Assembly: GCA_018398765.1 (NCBI GenBank)
Contig: JAHBMJ010005236.1
Span: 41,001 to 105,000, forward strand
DNA: 64,000 nt
Reading direction: 5' to 3'
Source of the DNA: Chromera velia
Lineage: Eukaryota; Sar; Chromeraceae
This document shows, one piece after another, positions 48,391-59,329 of this stretch; position 1 is the stretch's first letter, and each line of letters opens with the position of its first letter. The translations under genes and the position numbers were made by a program. The notes under the pieces were generated by a model. That model saw only the letters and a list, made by a program, of their open reading frames with translations. It made no database searches and was not told where the DNA came from.

Positions 48391-48615
48391 GTGCAGAGAG
48401 CAGCCGAAGAACTCTTCTCCATCTCCTTTTTAGGCAGGGCCCTCTTTAACGATGACAGTGCTGTTAGCCTTTCTAAATTTTTCCATACAATAAAAAAAGA
48501 AAGCGGGGGGAAGCCACTGCCCGTCAGAGTGTTAAACGTCTCTAAGATAGCCCTTATAGATGAAGAGGCAGCCCATCTTGAATGTTACTGTTATATGTTA
48601 TGTACAACTAAGTGA
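48391..48615 (+). other. Possible isolated exon of an unknown gene
   Basis: An acceptor-like TTTAATTTGTGCAG precedes 74 open codons with ordinary protein composition (ELFSISFLGRALFNDDSA, later RVLNVSKIALIDEEAA) ending at TGA 48,613. Polypyrimidine plus AG at the left and a GTGATA near the right end could be splice sites. No partner exon or family is recognised, so a pseudogene fragment or chance ORF is possible. Confidence 0.25.
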
Positions 48616-49678
48616 TAAGTAATTCATTGGTGCCTTTGAGCACTGTCACCAATGCACAATGACTATGATAATTCTGTTTTTTTTTTTTTCTGAGAAAATT
48701 TTCTGGGTTTTAATGATAGATTTTATGGGAGAATAAAACATAACATTTATATTTTTCAATATTTTTTAATTTACTCCCCCCCCCCCCCTCCCCTTGCTGG
48801 CCGCAACTTGCTTTTATCGTGTTTTCCTTAATTTTTACTTGATTGAAATTTAAGGAACCAATCATTAAGTCTTCTTTATCTGCTCAGGCTTAATTTCAAA
48901 GCTGCATGTGGCAAGCGGTTGCAAGTTTTTTTCAAAATCTTCGAGTAAATTATTACAATAAAAGAAGTTCTTTAAAAGGTCTTTAGTAGTCTTTCAAATT
49001 AATATCCACAGAATTTGTTGTTTCCCCTTTTTATCTTGTTCTTACTTATTGTCTACAGCGAAGACCCTTTTATTTTCCTTGTGGTTTATTGTTCATAGCC
49101 GTCCAGCAAATTTTTAACATTTTTTTAATATTTTTAAAGTCTTAGAGTTTTTTTTAGTTTTCTTAACAAAAGCTATCTTATAGTGATTTACCGACTTTTT
49201 TTTTCTTGACATCTTCTAATATCTTCACTGTTCAAAACGTACTATAGATGCTTGGTCAGTCTGATGGAGGTGCTGCTGGTACTGTTATGACGTTAAATCA
49301 TGTGCACGTAGAATTTTTATGTGAATTTCCGCTTCTCAGCTGGCCTGAATCTCAGGGCCTTGGATCCGATTTATCTGAGCTACCCTCCGCGAGTACACAT
49401 AATTAAACTTAATTCTTATACTTGCCTTCGTATGCAAATGCGTGTGAACATCATGCGCCGGCCTGCCAAGTGGTCGGAAGTCTACTAGCTGCTGCAGATC
49501 TGCTGCAGACTTCGACGTTCTGCATGGGACGTATGACTGACAAACAACGTCATACAACTCAAGGCAATTACGTGAAGGCCAGCCATATTGCACAACTGCC
49601 ATTGAACTGTCAACAGTTTCCTGGACTGTGAGCTGATGCGAACTCTAGTCAATTTCTGACACCACACTCACACACAAG
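48616..49678. other. AT-rich DNA without a recognisable gene
   Basis: Long T and C runs (for example the poly-C at 48,776-48,788) and AT-rich sequence. Short ORFs show no domains. Base composition is clearly more AT-rich than around the recognised genes. Confidence 0.55.
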
Positions 49679-49680
49679 TA

Positions 49681-49923
49681 CGCGAGTGTTCAGGATTATA
49701 ATACAATGTCATAATGCGTGATGGTAATTGCAAATCTGCCACATGACAGGGGTGATAAAATTTATCGCTTTTTAAGCCTTCTGGACCCCAAATATCATCA
49801 AAACAGTCATCCCTGACATCCCCCGAAAAAATAATTTTTACTATGAAAAATTGTAAATCTGCTATACAGGCCCGCCTTGCCATCACGCACTAACTTAAAG
49901 CATTATAATCCTGAACACTCGCG
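49681..49923. mobile_element. 243-bp MITE with TA target duplication
   Basis: Perfect terminal inverted repeats of 22 bp begin CGCGAGTGTTCAGG. The similarity extends imperfectly inward, with GCGTGATGG present in both arms. TA flanks both ends (49,679-49,680 and 49,924-49,925), as for Tc1/mariner-related elements. There is no coding capacity, so it is non-autonomous. The interior is AT-rich. Confidence 0.85.
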
Positions 49924-49925
49924 TA

Positions 49926-50366
49926 GACTACTTCATCACTGAGCATCTGTTATTGTTGTTACATTATTGTACAAGCTGACATTCTTTTGGCGGCTCTTGG
50001 CGTCCTGCTTCTCACTGCCTTAGAGTCTGCCTTATCTATTTGCCTTTCCGTAACCTTACTTTTTTTACCTTCACTGCACTGCCCCCAATTTTTGAAAGAG
50101 ATGTTGAACTGGCTTGGATCTGTTGTGAGAGCGTGCACCTTTTATAAAAGGAACGAAAGTCATATTTCTTTTTGCAGCCGATCTCATATGAGTTCGCATG
50201 ACATATTTGGATCCAAGCCTAGCATGCCTTATCCCTTTTGCCCTCAGTGTCTCAAGATTTCTGTATGCCAGGCTGTACTGAAGCAGGGTGTCGAGAGTGG
50301 TAATGAACATCCAGTGCATGCATGTAGCTAAGAGTCCCGCCTCTCCCTCCCTCATGTGTGTATGCA
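49926..50366. other. Stretch between the MITE and the broken exon locus
   Basis: An open stretch exists at 49,987-50,331 (+), but its start is not an ATG and no family is recognised. Composition with Cys and His near the end (YPFCPQCLKISVCQ) is mildly suggestive of a zinc site but is not enough to call a gene. Confidence 0.35.
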
Positions 50367-51719
50367 GGCCCGCCGGAGAGCGATATTGACGAGGAAACTC
50401 AAGATATCCTGAAGAAGATTCTAGAAGCAGAAAAGGCCCTAGATCCCTTCATAAAGGGGGAGATGGAGGAGATTGATTCATGCAAGGCGAATGAGGAGTA
50501 CGATACTCTTTAAATTCTTGCACGACTGCAACTTCTCAAAACAAGAAGATGGAGTGCGTGGTGTGAAGCAAGGACAAAACTCCTGAGAACCTTTGAACGC
50601 CTTGGTGAGTAAAGAGTTTAGCTACATTCATGTTTGTTCTAGTACATGCATGTGTATATGAATATGCACTGAGTTGTCTTGACTCTCGTCAACAAAATGC
50701 GTAGGCCATCTTCTTATATGCGCCTTCGCCTCTTCAACTCCCCTGGTTCCCTCTTCTGTACATTTTTTAACTCTGGCTATGCAGACACATTCTCCGTTTT
50801 CTTTTTTTCCTTTAAGGGTCCTTTCAGTGATATATAGTGATATATATGCTTATTTCCCCCTTTTCTCAGGTTGGTCTACAAACGATACAGAGGTTGTCAT
50901 CCGGCGCATATGTATGACCAGAAAGGATAAGGTAGATGCCAAAGCAGGGTCGCTGGGCCTGGTGTCTCTCTACTTCTTAGCCCAGTTGATATCCCAGCTG
51001 ATAGAACGTCTTGCCGTCTTCACAGACATGGAGGTCAGTCTCGTAAAACACTCTTGCTTAATGTGCAATGTAGTGCGTGCAGTCTGTTTCTCACTTTTTC
51101 TTTCGAAAGTTTTTACGAATTTCAAAGTCTTAGAAACGCAGTCACGTAATGTCATTCATAAAATTACGTCATGCAGTGACTCGATTTTAGATTCTTTGTT
51201 GTCTCTCAGTCGGTCCCGATCTTTCGGCTTTCTTTGCTAATTTTTCTATTTTGCATCTCTGCTCTCACGTCATACGTCAACAATTCTTCTTCCTTCAGTG
51301 GCACTTCGTCCCTTTTTCTGTGTATGTACACAGGATTTTGAAGAAAAGGCACATGCAGTGTCATACACGCCTCCAAATTATGTAAGCGAGAAAGCGGTCT
51401 CCGGTTCTCAACCAGAATTTAAATACATAGAATTAAGGGAAGAGTGATCCGGATGTATAGACTGAAAGATAGTTTTTGTGCCGTTCTACTGCTACAGAAA
51501 CAAAAGGAGAAAAGGATTCGGGCTAGGATTTGGGCGGAGAGACATGTCCGCTTACTTAGAACTGCCAAGAAAGTAGATACTGCTTGGAAAGACCTCTGGC
51601 GGCTAGCAAAAGAGGGTGCCAGTGGAATAATTGATTTAAGAGGAGAATATGCAGTCAAAATCCAAATCAATAAAAAAAAAGAAGAAGAGGAGGGGGCGCG
51701 GTTTCAAAAAAAATCTTAA
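50367..51719 (+). pseudogene. Broken multi-exon gene of unknown function
   Basis: Three exons join in phase: about 50,369-50,607 (acceptor TGTATGCAG, donor GTGAGT), 50,871-51,033 (acceptor TTTCTCAG, donor GTCAGT), and from 51,335. The first encodes an acidic helix (DIDEETQDILKKILEAEKAL), a TAA after EEYDTL, then ILARLQLLKTRRWSAWC in the same frame. The second encodes RKDKVDAKAGSLGLVSLYF and a helical segment. The third ends at TGA after KYIELREE, while a basic helical frame (RIRARIWAERHVRLLRTAKK) follows in another frame to 51,719. Correct splice phases with a nonsense codon and a frame break suggest a decayed gene. I recognise no family. Confidence 0.45.
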
Positions 51720-54004
51720 CTAGGAATCTCAAGAGTTTAGCAGAGACAGATAAGTGGTTGCAAAGGGTCCTGAAGAGATCGATATATATTGACGAAACTT
51801 AAAAACTTACGTATGGACTTAGGTTTTTCCTGATAGGTGAATAAGTTGTATAATATAAAAGTCTACGTACTTTTATGCCTTTCCATCAACTATCTACTTC
51901 AATCAACTCTAGCTGCATTTATTTCTTTACATGCCTTTTGCATGTATTTTCTAGTATATTTTTTTGTATAATTTAATTGAATCAGAAAATTCAAAATTTG
52001 TTGCCTTCCATGTACATTTATAATTATAAAATTAGTTCGCTTTAACAATAATATTTTTTGAGGCTAATTTTCTCGCTTTGAGTCGCTCATACTATACGAT
52101 CGAGGTGTGCGATGCTAAATTGTATATACGTGTTTATGCGTATTGGTATGTGCCTTTGTGTTTTGTCACTCTTACTTGGGTCTGGCTAGAGGTCTGGTCT
52201 ATAGGGTCTAGTTCTAGGTTTGGTTTAATTATTGCCGCTCCTACCAACCTCCTACTGCTACTCAAGTTGCGGATCAACGCCGAGTTGCCTTAATTTCACT
52301 AGGGCATTATCTGATGATTATCATACATTAACTCGCTTATTTTTTAAACAGATCGATGGCTGATCGAGTCAGAAATCATCTAAAAAAATATAGAGTTGAT
52401 TTGCATAAAGTTTGTTAGTATAAACTAAAAGTAGAAGTCTGTGCGATTTAAACCAGTAACATTTAAATCCAGATTTAAATTAAATATCAGTCTGATTCAG
52501 TACCTAGATTAATGCTCAATTTTGCAGCTCAAATTAAATTACAAACTTTAATTTACAGTCTGCGAGTTGACATATATTAAACGCTACCTTAGCTAGATTG
52601 GCTCTGATTGGGCATTATAGCATAAATATAGACACTGAATTGCAACTCACAATGTAGAACTCAGTCGAAGCTACGGTACAAAACTGACAGCACGGAAACA
52701 AGTTGAGTCTTAGTTGACGAGCCCGATCGAACTCATCATCGAAGAAAGCTAGGAAGAAAGGCACAAACAACAATCAAAAGGCGGCGAAAAAGCCCGAATA
52801 GTGATTGATTTCAGTTTACATTTAATTTGGCATGCACGCGGCAAGGCAGAGTTCAAAGACAGTCACAGACATTCGGTTACAAATTTGCGGGCTCATTCGA
52901 TCATTGAACACAAACACGCGTGCGTGCTCCTCTTTCTCTAGTTCTATCTGCAACGCGCATGTACGCAGTCTCGAAGAGTGAACTAAGAACAAGCAGGGAA
53001 TTCTCAACCTTACAGAAATAATCAGCCAACAAGAACAGAGAGATAATTTGATTCAGGTATGGCAGGCAGGCAGACAGAGGAGAAGCTGACTCACAGAAGC
53101 CCCGCGACATTGCATGAACTTTTCATCCCCGCAGTTACTGCGTCCTTTCTCGCTCCCTTCTTTCTCTCTTTGCACCTGATGCCTGCCTGCCTGCGTGCCT
53201 ATCTGTCTGTCTATCTATCTCTTTCTTTCTCTCTCTCTCTCTCTCATTCTCTTCCTCTCCCAGCCCCATCTGTGTGCTAATGAACTTTTGACTGCATTGA
53301 ACTTCCACTGCACTGCGAGGATCACGACGAAGGCGAACCTGAAATACTTCCTTTCCTTCCTTCCTTTCTATTGTGTGTATGTATTCATACGTACAGAGGG
53401 ACGGATGGATGCTTTGATCCCTCCAACCGAGTGGTCTTTCCTTAAATTGCTTCCTTCCTTCCTTCCTTCCTTCTCTCCTTCCCTTCTTTCTTCCGAGCCC
53501 TGACTGCCATTGCACTGACTGCTGCCTTCCATCACCGCTCAAGCGCTCAGTCAAGAGCGATGCATGCACTTCTTCTGCTGACCTCTCGTCGCCATGTAGC
53601 CTTTCCCCCTCTGCCGATGCATTGGCATCTACGTTGCGCTCCCACCCCCCTTCCCGTCGACCCGGTGAGAAAGCAAATCAGGACACCCCACCGCACAAAC
53701 GGATGAAAGCAGCACGCTCATGCGCAAGAGAGAAAGATGCCAAAGAAAGGAGAAATTGCCTAACAAGCAAAAGCTTCCTGAGAGCAGAGAGACTCGACAA
53801 AATAACCTTTCAGCTCTCTCTTCTCTCTGCGTCGTTTTGTCTCCGTCTACCTGCTCGTCCATCTGTCTATCTGTATTTCTGTGTGTCTGGCTGCGACAAA
53901 AAACGAGCCAACGAGGCAAATTGCACCCCTTCCACCCCACCTCGAGGGCCAAAGGAATCTAGGGAGGAGTCTATCACCCCCCCCTTTTCTTTTCCCTTCT
54001 CCAT
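51720..54004. other. AT-rich then pyrimidine-rich intergenic DNA
   Basis: 51,720-52,800 is strongly AT-rich with no meaningful ORF. 52,800-54,004 is more balanced and contains simple repeats. Several short overlapping ORFs on both strands are low-complexity or lack features. The 3' flank of COX15 lies at its right end. Confidence 0.5.
53190..53500. repeat. (CTGT)n, (CT)n and (CTTC)n microsatellites
   Basis: CTGTCTATCT and (TCTC)n at 53,203-53,250, CCTT units at 53,349-53,367, and (CTTC)n at 53,450-53,475. ORFs across them are low-complexity artefacts. Confidence 0.85.
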
Positions 54005-55276
54005 TCATACAGGCCTCACAATGCCCACCGGTTGCTTCAACAGCACATGAAGCATCCACACAACAGCCGTCACAAGCGACAGCCCCCCCGCCTGATGTGC
54101 CACCCCCAACTTCACTGGCACGTACATCATCAGCGTCGCAATACCCAGGCCCATCTGGACCCAGGCAGCTGCAGCAGGCACAGATGCAGCGTTGACAAGG
54201 TAACTCGGCAAGCTGCCTCGACTCCGTGCGAACAGAGCGAGGGCTGTGGTGGCAAGCACTGTCGAGTACGCGAGCATACGATGATCGAATTGCACCACAG
54301 CCGCATTCTCGAAGAATTCCCGAATCTTCGACGACTGCACCGCAGACACCCACTCAGGGGGCACCCAGTGGTCCAACATCTTCGGCCATGTGTTGTAGGC
54401 ATGACCGGCATCGTTGCCTGCCACGAAGGCACCGGAGACGAATGTGACGAGGGCCAGAGCAGAGACGGGAAGGGCCAGGAGACGGACTGATGAGAGCTGG
54501 GAGGGCAGACTGAGGGGCTGCGTGGGTGCCTTTCTGAGAAGGGAAAAGGCATTCCACATTACTGCTGCGTAGAGGGCTGTCGCCATGGTCAGATGCGTAG
54601 TCAGTCTGTAGGGGGAGACTCGGGGGTCTTCTTTGTTGACTAGTGTCTCCTCTGTCAGACCTGACTTCACCATCCACCACCCAATCAATCCCTGTGCCCC
54701 CCCCAAACAAAACAGCCCTGCCAATCGCGCGAACATGGGGCCTTTCAGTGCAGACCGAGCTATGAAATAGGTCAGCCCTGCCCCAAAAAAGATCCCAATT
54801 CCCCTCCCAAACATCCGATGGAACCACTCATTAAAGTAAATGAACTTGAATTCATCCAATTCGATCTCTGCGTGGATCTTCTCAAACTCCGGTGTTTGCT
54901 TGTACTTCCTGAACTCCGCCTCCCACCTCTCCTTTGAGGTCGGTAACCACTTCCCCTGAAAATCCCAATCTGTCATTGACAAGCCGGACCGTGTCAAACG
55001 CGTGTACCCCCCCACACAGACCATCCCAAAGATCAACCCCCCCGAAGCCAACAACCACCCCCCAACCTGTCTTTCAAACCCCGGCTTCACGAGACGGGAG
55101 GCGAACTCCAATGGGACAGAGGGTTGCGCTGCAGCAGAAGAGAAACTAGAGCTGCTAGGTGAGCTAACGAGTCTGCTGCCCTCCTTTTCATGCGGTCGGA
55201 AAGCTCGGAGAGAGAGACGATCCCTTGCCGTCTCCAGTCTCCTGCAGAGAAGACGGCCGAATTGACCCCTGAACAT
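54005..55276 (-). CDS. COX15: Heme A synthase (COX15/CtaA family)
   Basis: Single exon of 423 residues from ATG 55,276 to TGA 54,005. It oxidises the C8 methyl group of heme O to the formyl group of heme A for cytochrome c oxidase, in the mitochondrial inner membrane. The N-terminus (MFRGQFGRLLCRRLETARD) is basic and amphipathic, a fitting mitochondrial presequence. About eight membrane helices follow. The signature GYTRLTRSGLSMTDW is at 90-104. The four conserved heme-ligand His lie in EWFHRMFGRG (H153), RLTTHLTMA (H228), QFDHRMLAYS (H332) and GVAHQAGG (H394). Length and order match the eukaryotic/alpha-proteobacterial type. The same frame is open 115 codons further to ATG 55,621, but that extension hides the presequence and is unlike the family, so I prefer the internal Met. 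Confidence 0.96.
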   Translation of the reverse strand: MFRGQFGRLLCRRLETARDRLSLRAFRPHEKEGSRLVSSPSSSSFSSAAAQPSVPLEFASRLVKPGFERQVGGWLLASGGLIFGMVCVGGYTRLTRSGLSMTDWDFQGKWLPTSKERWEAEFRKYKQTPEFEKIHAEIELDEFKFIYFNEWFHRMFGRGIGIFFGAGLTYFIARSALKGPMFARLAGLFCLGGAQGLIGWWMVKSGLTEETLVNKEDPRVSPYRLTTHLTMATALYAAVMWNAFSLLRKAPTQPLSLPSQLSSVRLLALPVSALALVTFVSGAFVAGNDAGHAYNTWPKMLDHWVPPEWVSAVQSSKIREFFENAAVVQFDHRMLAYSTVLATTALALFARSRGSLPSYLVNAASVPAAAAWVQMGLGIATLMMYVPVKLGVAHQAGGLSLVTAVVWMLHVLLKQPVGIVRPV

Positions 55277-56605
55277 CCTCTTTCCAGTCGATTCTCGGTG
55301 CGAATCAGCTTTTGATTCCGGCGCGCGACAGATGTCAACAGATGCTCGCTTTAGCGCCCCAGGAACCCCATACACACGTGAGCTTTCCTTCAAATCAGTG
55401 AAGTCACGTTCCCTAGAGGCTTTCCGGGACGGGCAAACCAGAGAGGTCTTGATTGAACTGTAGCTGGCGCACAAAAGGAAGCAGCTCAATGCACCTTTGG
55501 TCGGCAGCCATACGTATTCTTGACGAAGAGTTTCAAGTTCCTCACACGTATACATCCTCGGATGATCCTCCTGCAAACCAATTCCGATTCTGACTGCATG
55601 TGCACCGATAGACGGATACATGACGACATGTTCAATTCAATCATCATTGTGCCCTGACCCATGCCTCCATGGAGGGCTTTTTACTGCTGTGTGTCGGGAG
55701 GGGGGGGGTCTAAGGGGGATCAGGGTCTTGGCTCCCCAAAAAAATTTGGAGGTTGTCATTCCATAAAAAATTCTGGTGACCAACCTATAAAGATGATTAA
55801 AAAAACCCCTAAAGTTACATAAAGTTTTAGATCATGGAAATGCTAGAATCCGATGATTGAGGTTTTTGTTTGTAGAGACATGTTTTCTATGGTTCTCTAT
55901 GGTTTTCTACGTTGAGAGCTATTGAGAGCGCTAAAAAATGTGATAAGCTATGATAAGCTGCGTATTAAAAGTGATCAATAAGCTTGCTCCTAAAATCGAG
56001 ACTAACAGGAAAAAGCGGAACCTTCAGACAAACTAGGCTAGATCCGTCCCTGATATGTGGGGATGCGGCATGCATAATAAAACCTTCAATCATCAAAAGG
56101 ACCTTTTTAGGATTTTTAGTTATTTTTAGTTACCAAAGTTTGTAAAAGTTTATACTCCAATATCTCCCCCTCCAAAAATGTGAGGCCTCAAAAGCATTTT
56201 TTAAAGAATCCGAAACTATCCAAAACCCCAAATTAAACACCCCCAACTTATATGATTCTATTATTTGAATTGTTAAAATGAACACAAAAATCACTTTTGA
56301 CTTGTGAGCTAGCTTTTAAGCCTGGGCCTCACGTTTACACATGTATACTAAGTTCTGACCCTCCATAAAAGTTGAACAAACTTTTTTTTTATTTTTGTCT
56401 ATATGCAACGCCTAGCTTCTTTTAAGCTCTGTGATCCAATTAACATATATGTGAGCCGTGAAATAAAACAATATCAAAATTCAAACCGAATCAAACGGTT
56501 GTTAATTAGTACCGATTGAGTACCGACTGTACTCTTTTGTTTAAATGAGGTATTCGCAGCCTTAAACTTAAAGTGCTCCACTTTGACCTACTGGTAGAGG
56601 CTCGC
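55277..56605. other. COX15 upstream region and AT-rich spacer
   Basis: 55,277-55,621 is an in-frame open extension of COX15, more likely 5' leader than protein. 55,640-56,600 is AT-rich with no gene-like ORF. The convergent or divergent neighbours give no further hint. Confidence 0.5.
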
Positions 56606-57595
56606 CTAGAGGCACCTCCGTCTTGCAAGCGATGCAACTAGCCTGTAGAAGAAAAACGCTGCGATCTCCGCAACGACCAGCAAACCCAAGAAGACGGAGA
56701 GCCCCTGGAACGCGCTTGAGGGAAGATCACAGGTTCTGCAGACAGATGCACATGCACCTATGCACGCACGCATACTATGTCCTCTTTTCCTTTTCTCTCC
56801 TCTCGGGTACCGTCGCGTCTTTCATCCAACGAGCGAGAAAGACGATCGAAACGCGATCCATTCAAAGAGGGCGACCGCAAGAAATCAATCAAGGAGGAAG
56901 CAGATACGTGACAAAAAAAACTGAGGAGGGAGTAACACAAGGCAGGAATCAGGCTCCAATCGCTACTTCGCTCTTTTCGTTTCTCTCTGCGTGCCTGTCT
57001 GTCTGCTTGCTTGCCTGTCTTCCTGTCCCTCTGTCTCTCCAAGTACCTGCCTGCCTTTCTGATGGTCTGCCTTTTCTTGTCGTCTGTCACCCCTCCAAAA
57101 TGTCCGAAAAGAAAGGGGCAAAAGAGGCCGCACCAAGGGGGCCGTAGCCAACTGCAGCGCATTTTGTTTTCTGCGTAACCAGATGTTCTCTCCTTCATAT
57201 CCATCGTCGTCCCTTTCTTTTGTGTCACTGGTCGCACCGACATCCACTCACACGCGCTTCGATCCACCCACCCATTCACTCACTCACAGCTCCACTGTTC
57301 CTCTCGAGGGAGACTTACTTTTCTTTTTCGTTCAGACTTCGAAACCAGAAGAGTGTACATGGAGGGTCGAGGCACAAGTTCAGAGGCTCGAAGAAAGTTT
57401 GGGCCCCCCTGCATTTACTCACACACCCGCTCTCTTACCCAGATACGACACGGAAAAGCGACAGAAACGGCCAGAGGAAAAAAGTATCAGGTCAATCGTG
57501 CCTTTTTTCAAGCACAGACACGCACTCTCTCTCATGCACACACATGAACACAGAGAGACAGACTATATGGTTTCTTTCCTTCCTCTTCTTCATGA

Positions 57596-57633
<38 letters not shown>

Positions 57634-58171
57634 GCAGATGCAGCCTCAGCGTGAAAAAGCGCACAGCTTTGGAACGAAGAGGGACTCTCAGTCACGAGAT
57701 CTGAACAGACGAGAGGCGACTCTGCGAACACCTTCCACAGCTGCCCCCTAACGTCCCCCCTCCTCTCACTCACCTGCACTGAGCAGGCTCCGCACAGGAA
57801 GCAGAGGGTCCCAAGGAAACTTGAAATCCTCTCTGTGTTCCTTTCGCTCTATCTTCATCTTTTTCGTCCTCCGTGCGGGAACTGTGCGTTACACCCGCGT
57901 CCTTGTTCGCAAGGCTGCGGGAAGACAAAATACAAACAGCAAAGAAGCTCGGAGAGAGACAGACTCATACCGGCCAACCGATGGGCATTCACTTTCTTGG
58001 CCAACAAAACTAGTGCCAATTAGAAGAGATCGAAGCTACGGAGCCATCCTGCCTGGATCACCACTAACACGAAATATCCTCATTTTTGACTTCTCCCCAA
58101 CACACGCGAGACAGAAGGACCTCCTTCACACTTCCCTCCCTTTGCTCATCTTTCTGACCGACCCGCACACC

Positions 58172-58206
<35 letters not shown>

Positions 58207-58302
58207 TGACTGACCCAACAGAGCCAGGATGACCAGCCTCATCCACAACCCAGTAAAAAGATTTCATTGCTGCAACCACACATTCACTCGAAGAGCACAA
58301 GC

Positions 58303-58335
<33 letters not shown>

Positions 58336-58525
58336 GAAAGGGTGCTCAGGATAGATAGCAAGCCTACACGCATACACAAGGAAAGAAAGGACAAAACAAA
58401 ATGGCCTGCACGGACTCCGCTAAATTCACCAAACAACCTGTGTAACAAATCAGACGAAAAAAGAGGGACAAAAGTGCATACAAACATACCTACGGACATA
58501 CACACAAACAAACAGACAGACAGAT

Positions 58526-58562
<37 letters not shown>

Positions 58563-59283
58563 GAGACAGAGACAGAGAGAGAGCGAGAGAGAGAGACAGA
58601 GAGAGAGTGACGCGACACCTCCAGTGTTGCCACACATCCACAGACCCACCCAGAGATCCCAGCCTAATGGGAAGACCCGAAGTGTGTCCATTCACAGATC
58701 TGTCTTGATACATGTGTTCGGACACGAAGAGCCGGTCGTCAGGCTCATCCTTCTCCTCTTTAACCAGGCTCTCTGCAGACAGACAGACAGAAAGACACTC
58801 AGGGTAGACAGAGCAGACAGGCGGGTGGACAGGGAGAGGAGAAAGGGGCCACATTGCAGGGCTTCTTTTTCCTTTCGCTGGTCGTCTTTCTTGGTACTCA
58901 CGAAAAAACAGGCTGAGAAACAGACGAATAGACTGCCTGTCTGACTGTCTGTTCATCTCTTCGTCTCCCCTTGGTGAATCCCTTCTCCTCAGAGCTAAGC
59001 CCAAAAAATGCTGACAAACCACCCAACCCAACAAAAAAGCGACCAAAAAAAAGCCGTACCGACCGAGAGGCAAAACCAGAGGTCCCCTTTCCTTGTTGCC
59101 CATCTGCTCGAGGTCAAAAAGAAGAAACGGCAAATCCTCCCCCGATCTTTTCGATTTCTTCTCCACACGACAGCCCTTCACCACATCTATCCGCTTTCCT
59201 CTGTGGAAGTCCGGACACTTGACGGAAGGAATCCAAGACTCCAAAGCCTTCAGGAGGGAGTGGGGGAGAACAAGCCCTTCTTC

Positions 59284-59329
<46 letters not shown>

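Noticed and set aside
54032-55149. + strand and alternative - strand ORFs across COX15
   Set aside because: They are shadow frames of the intact heme A synthase.
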